A DNA stretch of 64,000 nucleotides, taken from Paenibacillus sp. HWE-109. Lineage in GTDB: Bacteria > Bacillota > Bacilli > Paenibacillales > NBRC-103111. The stretch spans positions 3,286,001 to 3,350,000 of the forward strand of contig NZ_CP091881.1 in assembly GCF_022163125.1 (NCBI RefSeq), in the 5' to 3' direction. Below, piece by piece: positions 17,564-25,780 of this stretch. The notes beneath the pieces are model-generated. The model was not told where the DNA came from, searched no databases, and saw only the letters and a list, made by a program, of their open reading frames with translations. Within the stretch, counting starts at the first letter, position 1. Each line of letters opens with the position of its first letter. The position numbers and the translations under genes were made by a program.

Positions 17564-17623
17564 TGCTTAACTCACCGCCCAGAGAGAATGATATTCCGTT
17601 ATCTTTCTTCGTAGGAAGGCAAA

Positions 17624-18859
17624 TTATGCTTCAAACCTTTTCAAGATAATGGTTGCATTGTGTCCGCCAAAACCGAATGAGTTCGACATCGCAATATCAA
17701 CCTTCGCTTCACGAGCTACATTCGGTACATAATCCAAATCACACTCAGGATCTTGGTTGACCAGATTAATTGTCGGAGCAATCAAATTATTGGAAATTGT
17801 CAATCCGCATATTACGGCTTCTACCCCACCAGCAGCGCCAAGCAAATGGCCTGTCATGGACTTCGTCGAGCTCACCGCTACTTTGTACGCATGTTCACCT
17901 AGTGCTTTCTTAATCGCCGTCGTCTCGGATTTATCTCCTACCGATGTAGAAGTTCCATGAGCATTGATATAAGTGATGGATTCTGGCGCAATCCCTGCGT
18001 CCTTAATCGCTTTGGTCATACAACGTGCTGCCCCATCCGGATCCGGATCTGTCATATGATAAGCGTCACCGCTCATCCCATACCCGATTACTTCCGCATA
18101 AATACGAGCTCCGCGCTGCTGTGCATGCTCTAGTGATTCCAGAATCATGACGCCTGCGCCTTCCCCCATCACAAACCCGTCGCGATCCGTATCGAATGGA
18201 CGGCTTGCCAGGTGCGGCTCTTCGTTGCGTGTAGACATCGCGCGCAGCGCGCAGAAGCCCGCAACCCCAATCGGCGTAATCGTCGCTTCAGCCCCACCGC
18301 AAATCATCACGTCGGCATCGCCGCGTTGAATCATTTTGAAGGAATCACCAATGGAGTGTGTCCCCGTTGCACAAGCGGTTACAGCTGTGGAATTAGGTCC
18401 TTTGGCTCCAGTCACCATCGAGATGTGACCCGATGCCATATTGGCAATCATCATAGGGATAAAGAATGGAGAAACACGCTTAGGCCCTTTTTCCAAAAGG
18501 ATGCGATGCTGCTCTTCCCACGTATTCAGACCGCCAATACCTGAACCCACGGAAACGCCAACCCGTTCGGGATCCGTATCTTCCTTCACATCTAGATTCG
18601 CATCCTTGAGCGCATTGATAGCTCCAGCAACTGCGAATTGAACAAAGCGGTCCATCCGGCGGGATTCTTTACGATCCACATAGTTCTCAATATTGAAATC
18701 TTTCACTTCTGCCGCAATACGTGTAGGGTATTCGCTTACATCAAAATTCTCAATTAAACTAACCCCGGATTTACCGGAAGTCAGATTTCCCCAAAACGTT
18801 TCTAAATCTTGACCAAGGGCAGTAACTACGCCCATACCTGTAATCACAACTCTGTTCAT
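17624..18859 (-). CDS. fabF: Beta-ketoacyl-ACP synthase II
   Basis: This condensing enzyme of about 411 residues elongates acyl-ACP with malonyl-ACP. The triad is visible: Cys163 in 'TAVTACATGTHS', His in 'NAHGTSTSVGD' (about 303) and His in 'GHLLGAAGGVEA' (about 340). The ATG at 18859 follows GAAGGTGG; a GTG three codons earlier lies within that site. It is the last fatty-acid gene of the cluster. It is separated from acpP by a hairpin-bearing gap of about 90 bases. Confidence 0.96.
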   Translation of the reverse strand: MNRVVITGMGVVTALGQDLETFWGNLTSGKSGVSLIENFDVSEYPTRIAAEVKDFNIENYVDRKESRRMDRFVQFAVAGAINALKDANLDVKEDTDPERVGVSVGSGIGGLNTWEEQHRILLEKGPKRVSPFFIPMMIANMASGHISMVTGAKGPNSTAVTACATGTHSIGDSFKMIQRGDADVMICGGAEATITPIGVAGFCALRAMSTRNEEPHLASRPFDTDRDGFVMGEGAGVMILESLEHAQQRGARIYAEVIGYGMSGDAYHMTDPDPDGAARCMTKAIKDAGIAPESITYINAHGTSTSVGDKSETTAIKKALGEHAYKVAVSSTKSMTGHLLGAAGGVEAVICGLTISNNLIAPTINLVNQDPECDLDYVPNVAREAKVDIAMSNSFGFGGHNATIILKRFEA

Positions 18860-18915
18860 ATGTACCACCTTCTATGTAGAGAAACTTAATTTTTTGTTGT
18901 TCAAAATGGAGAGAA

Positions 18916-18942
18916 AGTCCCGTCTTGATTAGAAACGGGACT
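18916..18942. terminator. Hairpin between acpP and fabF
   Basis: AGTCCCGT and ACGGGACT form a perfect 8-bp stem. On the minus strand only a short, impure T-stretch follows, so it is more likely an RNA stabiliser or processing site that helps acpP mRNA outnumber its neighbours than a strong terminator. Confidence 0.5.
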
Positions 18943-18952
18943 CGGTAGACTA

Positions 18953-19186
18953 TTACGTATGAGATTTTATGTAATTCGTAACTTCTCCTACTGTCGTAAT
19001 CTTCTCAGCATCTTCATCTGAAATTTCTAGATCGAACTCATCTTCTAATTCCATTACTAATTCAACTACATCGAGAGAATCAGCACCAAGATCTTCTTTG
19101 AAAGATGCTTCGAGGGTGACTTCAGCTTCATCAACCCCTAGACGATCGACTACAATTCGTTTAACACGATCCAATACGTCGGACAT
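18953..19186 (-). CDS. acpP: Acyl carrier protein
   Basis: This 77-residue acidic protein carries the phosphopantetheine attachment Ser in 'DLGADSLDVVELVMELEDEF' (about Ser37). It carries the growing acyl chain between FabD, FabG, FabH and FabF, which are encoded around it, and also feeds acyl groups to PlsX. The ATG at 19186 follows AGGAGGTGAACCGG, an ideal ribosome binding site that suits a very abundant protein. Confidence 0.97.
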   Translation of the reverse strand: MSDVLDRVKRIVVDRLGVDEAEVTLEASFKEDLGADSLDVVELVMELEDEFDLEISDEDAEKITTVGEVTNYIKSHT

Positions 19187-19270
19187 CCGGTTCACCTCCT
19201 CTTTGGTATTATACGAGAATCTTTGACAGATTGCCAGTAGGCAATTTCTAGATTCTCTTTCTGGCAAATC

Positions 19271-20020
19271 TTACATGTACATGCCACCATCTACATGAAG
19301 CGTTTGGCCTGTCATATAGGACGCATCGTCGGACGCTAAGAAGCGAACCACCTTTGCAATTTCCTCAGGCTGACCCAGACGTTCCAGTGGAATCTGCTTC
19401 AACATATGTTCTCGCATCTCGGCCGACAATTTGTCGGTCATATCGGTTTCAATAAAACCTGGAGCCACCGCATTCACGGTAATGCCTCGAGAAGAAAGTT
19501 CCCTAGCAGTCGCTTTGGTTAAACCAATGACGCCTGCTTTGGCTGCTACATAATTGGCCTGACCCGGGTTGCCGAGCACGCCAACTACAGAAGATATATT
19601 AATAATTCGACCGAATCGCTGCTTCATCATAGGACGGGTAACGGCTTTCACACAGTTAAATACGCCTTTCAGATTCGTAGCGATGACTTGATCGAACTCT
19701 TCTTCCTTCATTCGCATGATTAAATTGTCTCTTGTTATGCCAGCATTATTCACAAGAATATCAATTTTACCAAAAATCTCTACCGTTTGCTTGACTAAAT
19801 CATCGGCTTCTTGAAAACTGCTGACATCAGCGCGCAATTTGACTGCCTTGCGGCCCATTGCTTCAATAGCCGCTACGACTTCGCCGGCAGCAGCCTCGCT
19901 TCCGGCATAGTTCACGGCAACATCCGCGCCATGCTCAGCTAAATGCAGAGCAATAGCCCGTCCAATACCTCGAGATGCCCCTGTTACCAGCGCCACTTTA
20001 CCCGTTAGCATGTTTGTCAT
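19271..20020 (-). CDS. fabG: 3-oxoacyl-ACP reductase
   Basis: This 249-residue short-chain dehydrogenase has the NADPH motif 'TGASRGIGRAIA' near residue 14, 'NNAG' at about 91, catalytic Ser in 'ISSVVG' and Tyr/Lys in 'YVAAKAG' (about 154/158). It reduces beta-ketoacyl-ACP in each elongation round. Its start overlaps the end of fabD by 23 bases and follows AAGGAG, so translation is coupled. Confidence 0.96.
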   Translation of the reverse strand: MTNMLTGKVALVTGASRGIGRAIALHLAEHGADVAVNYAGSEAAAGEVVAAIEAMGRKAVKLRADVSSFQEADDLVKQTVEIFGKIDILVNNAGITRDNLIMRMKEEEFDQVIATNLKGVFNCVKAVTRPMMKQRFGRIINISSVVGVLGNPGQANYVAAKAGVIGLTKATARELSSRGITVNAVAPGFIETDMTDKLSAEMREHMLKQIPLERLGQPEEIAKVVRFLASDDASYMTGQTLHVDGGMYM

Positions 20021-20951
20021 CAGTCTCCTTCATGTACTTCTCCAAAGCTTCTTGGCTTCCAATGGACACGGTTTTCACCGTTTTGTCGACCTTCTTGATA
20101 AGACCTGCGAGCACAGTCCCCGAGCCAAGCTCAACGAACGTGTCGACGCCTTGGCCGATCAAGTAAGCAATGGTGTCTTCCCATAATACAGGGGAAGACA
20201 CTTGTTCAACAAGCAGACCGCGAATATCGCCGGGCTGCGTAACAGGGCGAGCCGTTACGTTGGCCACAACGGGTACGGCTGCATCGCTCATCTCAATGGA
20301 CGCGAGCACCTCAGCGAGGCGCTCCGAAGCTGGTTTCATGAGCGAAGAGTGAAAGGGCCCGCTCACCTCGAGCGGTATGGCGCGTTTCGCGCCGGCTTCT
20401 TTGCAGCGTTCGACAACTGCTGCAACGCCCTCTTTGCTGCCCGAGACGACGATCTGTCCCGGGCAGTTCACATTGGCGAGCTCCACGACGGAGCCGCCGC
20501 TTGTGATAGCCGAGCATAGCTCCGCCAGCGCTGCGCGCTCGGCTCCCAGCACGGCTGCCATGGCACCCAGGCCGCCTGGGACGGCCTGCTCCATGAACTC
20601 GCCGCGGGCCCGCACGGTGCGGACCGCGTCTTCGAACCCGAGCACGCCGGCTGCGACGAGCGCGCTGTACTCGCCCAGACTATGTCCAGCGACATAGTCT
20701 GGTGTAATGCCCGCTGCCTTGAACGCTTCCAGACAAGCGATGCTTGTTGTCAGCAGCGCAGGCTGCGTGTGATACGTGATCTTCAACTGGTCCTCCGGAC
20801 CCTCGAAGATCAGATCCGATAAAGAGAAGCCGAGCGCTTCATTCGCGCGGTCATAATACGCTTTGGCCGCAGGATGATTCGCGTACAAATCCTGCCCCAT
20901 CCCGACAGACTGCGAACCTTGACCAGGAAAAACAAATGCTATTTTACCCAT
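19998..20951 (-). CDS. fabD: Malonyl-CoA:ACP transacylase
   Basis: This 317-residue enzyme has the nucleophile elbow 'GHSLGEYSAL' (Ser91) and catalytic His in 'GPFHSSLM' (about 201). The N-terminal 'FVFPGQGSQSVGMG' is diagnostic. It makes malonyl-ACP for FabH and FabF. The central part (20370-20700) is clearly more GC-rich than the flanks, which gives long shadow frames on the other strand, but the reading frame is intact. Confidence 0.96.
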   Translation of the reverse strand: MGKIAFVFPGQGSQSVGMGQDLYANHPAAKAYYDRANEALGFSLSDLIFEGPEDQLKITYHTQPALLTTSIACLEAFKAAGITPDYVAGHSLGEYSALVAAGVLGFEDAVRTVRARGEFMEQAVPGGLGAMAAVLGAERAALAELCSAITSGGSVVELANVNCPGQIVVSGSKEGVAAVVERCKEAGAKRAIPLEVSGPFHSSLMKPASERLAEVLASIEMSDAAVPVVANVTARPVTQPGDIRGLLVEQVSSPVLWEDTIAYLIGQGVDTFVELGSGTVLAGLIKKVDKTVKTVSIGSQEALEKYMKETDDKHANG

Positions 20952-21020
20952 ACGAGAAAAAAATCCCCTTTGGCGTTAAATTTTAAGATGAAGTTTATAA
21001 GGACTATGGAATGTTCGTGA

Positions 21021-22007
21021 CTACCAAACCAGCGCAGATGCGCCCCACGTCAAGCCGCCGCCGAAGCCAACCAACACGATGCGGTCGCCCTCATTTAATC
21101 TACCCTGCTCAGCTGCTTCTGCCAGCGCTACAGGAATGGAAGCTGCGGACATGTTGCCGTATTTGTCTAAATTGATCATACATTTGTCATCCGTTAATTC
21201 CAAACGATTCAAGGAGGCTTGAATAATTCTCATATTGGCTTGATGCGGAACTAGCAAATCGATGTCCGCTTTTTCCCAACCTGCTTTACGCAAAGCTTCA
21301 TCTGCCGCATTGCCCATAATTCGCACGGCAAATTTGAAAACCTCAGCACCGGCCATATAGATGTAATGCAGACGTTGGTCAATCGAAGATTGCGTAGCCG
21401 GATTACGTGAACCTCCACCTTCAATTTTCAGAAGAGGACCTCCCGTACCATCTGCGCCCAGCTCGAAGGATTTGAAGCCTCTCTCCTCAGGCACTTCACC
21501 AATGACAACGGCTCCCGCTCCATCCCCAAAAAGAATGCAGGTGTTACGATCCGTATAGTCTGTAATCCGGGATAAGCAATCTGCTCCAATCACGAGCGCA
21601 TATTTATAAGTTCCCGTTGCGATGAAATTCGAAGCATTCGCTAGGCCATAGACGAAACCCGAGCAAGCGGCAGAAAGATCAAAAGCTGCTGCTTTCTTGG
21701 CGCCCAGCTTCTCTTGCAGCACACAAGCTGTAGACGGGAAAGACATGTCTGGCGTAATTGTTGCGACGATGATCAAATCAAGTTGATCCGCGGTAATGCC
21801 TGCGCTAGCCATCGCAATGAGGGAAGCCTCGTAGCATAGATCAGAAGTAGCTTGTCCTTCTGCTGCAATTCTTCTTTCGCGAATCCCTGTTCGGCTGACG
21901 ATCCATTCATCATTCGTTTCGACCATGGTTTCAAGTTCTTGATTTGTTAATATACGCTCTGGTACGTATTTCCCCGTTCCGAGGACCCCAACTGGTATTA
22001 GATTCAT
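21021..22007 (-). CDS. fabH: Beta-ketoacyl-ACP synthase III
   Basis: This 328-residue initiator condensing enzyme carries Cys115 in 'LSAACSGFVYGL', His in 'LVPHQANMRI' (about 254) and Asn in the C-terminal part 'LDKYGNMSAASIP'. It condenses a branched or straight acyl-CoA primer with malonyl-ACP, the step that sets branched-chain composition in Bacilli. The start overlaps plsX by four bases. Confidence 0.96.
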   Translation of the reverse strand: MNLIPVGVLGTGKYVPERILTNQELETMVETNDEWIVSRTGIRERRIAAEGQATSDLCYEASLIAMASAGITADQLDLIIVATITPDMSFPSTACVLQEKLGAKKAAAFDLSAACSGFVYGLANASNFIATGTYKYALVIGADCLSRITDYTDRNTCILFGDGAGAVVIGEVPEERGFKSFELGADGTGGPLLKIEGGGSRNPATQSSIDQRLHYIYMAGAEVFKFAVRIMGNAADEALRKAGWEKADIDLLVPHQANMRIIQASLNRLELTDDKCMINLDKYGNMSAASIPVALAEAAEQGRLNEGDRIVLVGFGGGLTWGASALVW

Positions 22008-23008
22008 GTTGTTATATCTCTCTTCCCATGGCTAATTTCGGCAGATATGGTGCCAACCAAATCATTCTGCAAGGCTATTCTCGCTTGACGAACAGCATTC
22101 TTAATGGCATTCGCATCGGAGGAACCATGACTTTTCAGGACTAGTCCATCAATCCCCAGAAACGGGGCCGCTCCATGCTCGTTATAGTCTAATTTTTTGC
22201 GGAATTGGGTAAGTCCTGGTTTCAGAACAGCCGCAGCCAGTTTGGTAAATAGCGATTTGGTAAATTCTTGTTTAAGTGCTGAGAAAATAGCTGAAGCCGC
22301 GCCTTCTAAGGTTTTCAGCATGATATTTCCGGCAAATCCATCACATACGATAACATCGCATTTGGCTCGCAGGACTTGTGAAGATTCCACATTTCCAACG
22401 AAATGAATAGGCGCTTGTTCCATTAAAGGATATGCTGTTTTCGTTAATTCATTCCCTTTGGCGGCTTCTGTCCCCACATTCAGCAGACCTACGCGTGGCT
22501 TGTTAATACCATGAACTTTGGCTCGGTAAATACTGCCCATTATGGCATATTGCACGAGTTGTTCCGGTGTGGCATCCATGTTTGCGCCCAAATCCAGCGC
22601 GAGCACGCCACTTCCATCCATGGTAGGAATCATTGGCGCTAACGCCGGACGTTCAATACCAGGAATGCGTCCTACGACAAGTAGACCTGTCGTCATTAAA
22701 GCTCCCGTATTGCCTGCGGAAATCATCGCCTCCGCTTCTTTCTCGCGTACCAGCCTTCCAGCCACTACCATGGAAGAATCCTTTTTGCGGCGAACAGCTT
22801 TCACAGGCTCATCTTCCGCTTCAATAACTTCTTCGGTGTGACGGATCGTTAGATTCGCCGGCCGCTCTGTGAGGTGAGCCTCAATCGCGGCGCTGTTGCC
22901 GACCAAGATGATATGTACATCCTTCCATTCCTTGGCCGCTGCGAGTGCACCTTCCACTACGATCTTAGGAGCATTATCGCCGCCCATTGCATCAATCGCG
23001 ATCCGCAT
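22004..23008 (-). CDS. plsX: Phosphate acyltransferase PlsX
   Basis: This 334-residue protein begins 'MRIAIDAMGGDNAPKIVVEGALAAAKE' and contains 'MISAGNTGALMTTGLL' and 'DGFAGNIMLKTLEG', the PlsX family core. It converts acyl-ACP to acyl-phosphate for phospholipid synthesis through PlsY. It overlaps fapR at its start and fabH at its end, so the three are translationally linked under the FapR operator. Confidence 0.96.
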   Translation of the reverse strand: MRIAIDAMGGDNAPKIVVEGALAAAKEWKDVHIILVGNSAAIEAHLTERPANLTIRHTEEVIEAEDEPVKAVRRKKDSSMVVAGRLVREKEAEAMISAGNTGALMTTGLLVVGRIPGIERPALAPMIPTMDGSGVLALDLGANMDATPEQLVQYAIMGSIYRAKVHGINKPRVGLLNVGTEAAKGNELTKTAYPLMEQAPIHFVGNVESSQVLRAKCDVIVCDGFAGNIMLKTLEGAASAIFSALKQEFTKSLFTKLAAAVLKPGLTQFRKKLDYNEHGAAPFLGIDGLVLKSHGSSDANAIKNAVRQARIALQNDLVGTISAEISHGKRDITT

Positions 23009-23603
23009 GCAGCTTGTCCTCCCTATCTAGATGCTCTTTCTTCGAATGAAAGATCACAAAATTGCCTCGAAAAACAGCCTCATCCCCAACATAAGAAGAC
23101 ACTTCAACTCTTGCTTTTCCCTTGGATACAGAGCGCACATAAGCTTTAGCAATGCATTTCTCTCCGAGCTTCACAGATCGTATAAAACGAATGTCTGCTG
23201 AAGCAGTCAGAGCTATCGGATCGTCGATGACAGCAACGGCCAAAGAGTTCGCTTGTGAGAATATATGATGTCCTCTTGCTATTTTGGTTCTTGAGAAAAC
23301 ATGATCTTCTTTAATTTCAAAAATCGAAATACCGCTTTGGTCCAGCTGTATATCGATAACTTCTCCAATAACTTCATCAATGGATAATGATCGAACTTGG
23401 TCATGCGTCTTGACCGCCATATGCTTCATTCGTTCCCGCAGCTCAGGAATACCTAACTCCAATCGATCTAATCGGACGGTCTGGATACTGACGCCAAACG
23501 TACGCATCAGTTCTTCGTCTGTCATAAAAGGATTGTCTTCAATCGCTTGAAGCAATTGCTGCTGCCTTTGTCGTTTAGGAAGGCGTTCGATGGTGAGCAC
23601 CAC
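22992..23603 (-). CDS. fapR: Fatty-acid and phospholipid biosynthesis repressor FapR
   Basis: This 203-residue protein has an N-terminal helix-turn-helix ('QLLQAIEDNPFMTDEELMRTFGVSIQTVRLDRLELGIPELRERM', about 15-60) joined by a helix to a hot-dog fold that binds malonyl-CoA ('ARGHHIFSQANSLAVAVIDDP'). It represses the fab and pls genes until malonyl-CoA accumulates. The gene begins with GTG and is preceded by a near-consensus FapR operator, so it most likely controls its own operon. Confidence 0.95.
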   Translation of the reverse strand: MVLTIERLPKRQRQQQLLQAIEDNPFMTDEELMRTFGVSIQTVRLDRLELGIPELRERMKHMAVKTHDQVRSLSIDEVIGEVIDIQLDQSGISIFEIKEDHVFSRTKIARGHHIFSQANSLAVAVIDDPIALTASADIRFIRSVKLGEKCIAKAYVRSVSKGKARVEVSSYVGDEAVFRGNFVIFHSKKEHLDREDKLHADRD

Positions 23604-23625
23604 CTTATCTCGTGAGATCTCATCT

Positions 23626-23642
23626 TATTACCAGATACTAAA
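23626..23642. promoter_or_regulatory. FapR operator upstream of fapR-plsX-fabHDG
   Basis: The 17-base palindrome TTATTACCAGATACTAA closely matches the known FapR site (TTAGTACC-TRRTACTAA type). On the minus strand it overlaps a likely promoter (TTGTAA, then TAGTAT about 18 bases later), so bound FapR would block RNA polymerase. Confidence 0.85.
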
Positions 23643-23677
23643 CTGTAGTATATTAAATTTACAACCAAAAAGAAAGC

Positions 23678-23715
23678 AAAAAAAATAGCACTTCACTTTT
23701 AAGATGAAGTACTAT
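23678..23715 (-). terminator. Terminator after rpmF
   Basis: On the minus strand ATAGTACTTCA pairs with TGAAGTGCTAT and is followed by eight T residues. It separates the rpmF unit from the FapR-controlled operon. Confidence 0.9.
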
Positions 23716-23723
23716 GTCCATTC

Positions 23724-23897
23724 TTATGCTTTTACGATCTCTCTGCCTTTGTAAGTTCCGCAAGATTTGCAAACGCGGTGAGCCAGCTTAAGCTCTCCAC
23801 ATTGTTCACATTTCACCATGCCTGGAACTTCCAATTTAAAGTGAGTACGGCGCTTGTCGCGACGGGTTTTGGACGTTCTCCTTTGAGGTACTGCCAT
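23724..23897 (-). CDS. rpmF: 50S ribosomal protein L32
   Basis: This 57-residue protein begins 'MAVPQRRTSKTRRDKRRTHFKL' and has a zinc ribbon with four cysteines (CEQCGE...HRVCKSCG). It is the zinc-binding (C+) form of L32. The ATG at 23897 follows AGGAGGTG. It follows the DUF177 gene, the classic yceD-rpmF pairing, and ends at a strong terminator. Confidence 0.97.
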   Translation of the reverse strand: MAVPQRRTSKTRRDKRRTHFKLEVPGMVKCEQCGELKLAHRVCKSCGTYKGREIVKA

Positions 23898-23935
23898 ATT
23901 CAAAACACCTCCTTATACGAATTTCCGGCGTTGCC

Positions 23936-24445
23936 TTATTCTTTGTTAAAAAAGTCCGCGAGACCTGCAAGCCGAGGATCAATTTTCTCCTGCTTACAGC
24001 CGCAATCACGTAGATTGCGATTCTCTCCGCACACGGGACAGAGACCTTTGCACGCTTCGTCACAAAGTGGTATGTACGGTAAACCAACCACTACATTTTC
24101 TACAACGTAAGGTTCCAAATCGACTTTATCTCCAACTACCAAATGGATATCCTCATCAAGATCAGGATCTTCCTCTTCTGGCTTCTGCATGAAGACTTCC
24201 TCAAAAGGAAGCTCGATTGTTTGATTGGTGTGCGATAAGCATCGTGAACAACTTAACTCCAAGTCTAGCGTTAACGTACCGTTAACTTTTGCTAATCCAT
24301 CTTCATGCGTAGCTTGAAGATCGACACGTACAGGACCATAACCAAGGACATCGTGACGCCCTTCAAAAGGGGTCGTTAAGTTCATTGATTCCGTCATATG
24401 CACGGGCTGCCCTTTAAGAGCAAGCTCTCTAAATCGAATTTGCAT
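23936..24445 (-). CDS. DUF177/YceD-family protein
   Basis: This 169-residue protein carries a cysteine pair in 'LELSCSRCLSHTNQTIELPFEE' and a C-terminal 'CDEACKGLCPVCGENRNLRDCGC' cluster, both typical of the YceD (DUF177) family. YceD homologues are encoded next to rpmF and are linked to 23S rRNA accumulation in E. coli and plants. I start at the ATG at 24445 ('MQIRFREL') because GGGGTGAT lies upstream. A TTG eight codons earlier also keeps the frame open. Confidence 0.9.
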   Translation of the reverse strand: MQIRFRELALKGQPVHMTESMNLTTPFEGRHDVLGYGPVRVDLQATHEDGLAKVNGTLTLDLELSCSRCLSHTNQTIELPFEEVFMQKPEEEDPDLDEDIHLVVGDKVDLEPYVVENVVVGLPYIPLCDEACKGLCPVCGENRNLRDCGCKQEKIDPRLAGLADFFNKE

Positions 24446-24534
24446 GTTATTATCACCCCAAACAAACAAAGATTATTATATCCAGTCGCGAAGCTGCTTG
24501 TCAATTCAAAAATTTTATTTTTAGTTTATAAAAC

Positions 24535-25656
24535 CTATTTAGAAGGCAGATCCGCTAGAAATTTCAGAGCATCATCCATCGTGCCAATTTCAACGATTTT
24601 CATCTTCGTCTTAATTTGCTCAGCTCTGTGAACGGCATCCGAGTAATTATTAACCTTAGTCCCATCTTTATAGGTCACATCTTTGGGCGCGAAGAAATAA
24701 TCGGCTTTTTCACGATCTGCCGCAATAATTTTATGCTCAATTCCGCCAATTGGACCTACGGTGCCATCCGTTTCAATCGTCCCAGTCCCAGCGATCCTGT
24801 ATCCTTTGGTAATATCCTCTGGCAAAAGTTGATTGTAAATTTCCAAGGAAAACATCAAACCTGCCGATGGACCGCCAATCTCTCCAGCCTTAATCGTCAC
24901 TTGCTGATCGGCTTGATCGGCTTTCACAGACTGCATATCTGCCGGAACAACACCTAGGCCCGCTCTCGCCTCGCCCTTATCCCCTTCTTGCTGTGGGAGT
25001 GTGCCTAAGACTAAGGTGGCTTGCTGCTCCACTTTCTGCCTCTTATAAGTGATTGCAACGGAATCCCCTGGTTTTTTACCTTTGAGCGAGTCCAGCAAAT
25101 CTTGAGCGACCTTCACTTCTTTATCACCCGATTTCAACAGCACATCCCCTGGTTTGAGAACCTTTTCGCCCGCTAGGCCAGGCAATGTCTGAAGCACCAA
25201 GACACCCTCGTGGCTGATATGGAAGGGAACCTTGGCATGCGTATACGCGGCTTGAATAGCATTCGCCTGTGAAGTTAGCATGACATATTCTTGACGCTGG
25301 GTGTATTCCTGCTCGGACTCTCCTTGTTTCAATACACTTCGTTTAGGCTGAATCTCCTCATAAGGATGTAGAAGACCTACTATATAATTAACCACATTGG
25401 CGTCGGCGACGCGCACCGTGGTCAGCATCAGTGTCCCTTTCTCGGTATCCGATCCTTTCGCTACAGTAACCATGGGCTTTATTTCTTCTGCTGTTCCCGG
25501 CATAAAAATAAAAAATGGCAGCCTTACAAAAAACAACAAATAAACGATTACTACGCCAACAATCGCTGAAAGTAAGTACCTTCTAGTCGCTGATACTCGT
25601 GGATAACGGTAGGAATCATTCGACCAAGTGCGTACACTCTCATCTTCATTTTCCAT
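24535..25656 (-). CDS. Membrane-anchored PDZ/Lon-like serine protease (SepM/YlbL family)
   Basis: This protein of about 373 residues has an N-terminal membrane helix (about 26-52), a PDZ domain (about 130-225) and a Lon-type protease domain. The catalytic Ser264 lies in 'EIGGPSAGLMFSLEIY' and Lys309 in 'GPIGGIEHKIIAA'. Relatives are B. subtilis YlbL and streptococcal SepM, which process extracellular peptides or act under stress. The ATG at 25656 follows GAGAGG; the frame extends 18 codons upstream without a better site. It is divergent from ylbJ. Confidence 0.9.
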   Translation of the reverse strand: MENEDESVRTWSNDSYRYPRVSATRRYLLSAIVGVVIVYLLFFVRLPFFIFMPGTAEEIKPMVTVAKGSDTEKGTLMLTTVRVADANVVNYIVGLLHPYEEIQPKRSVLKQGESEQEYTQRQEYVMLTSQANAIQAAYTHAKVPFHISHEGVLVLQTLPGLAGEKVLKPGDVLLKSGDKEVKVAQDLLDSLKGKKPGDSVAITYKRQKVEQQATLVLGTLPQQEGDKGEARAGLGVVPADMQSVKADQADQQVTIKAGEIGGPSAGLMFSLEIYNQLLPEDITKGYRIAGTGTIETDGTVGPIGGIEHKIIAADREKADYFFAPKDVTYKDGTKVNNYSDAVHRAEQIKTKMKIVEIGTMDDALKFLADLPSK

Positions 25657-25780
25657 GCAAGTTCCTCTCTCTCGATGACTAATCTTTGGCCTCTTCTGAC
25701 CCGTTGGCAAGCAAAGCTTGGTCTAAACCCTCAACTTTCCGCGTACAAATGAAAGCATATTTGAAGGATGAGGTGATTCT

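Noticed and set aside
20377..20697. Overlapping long frames on both strands inside fabD
   Set aside because: They result from the locally high GC content of fabD. The FabD catalytic motifs fix the true frame.
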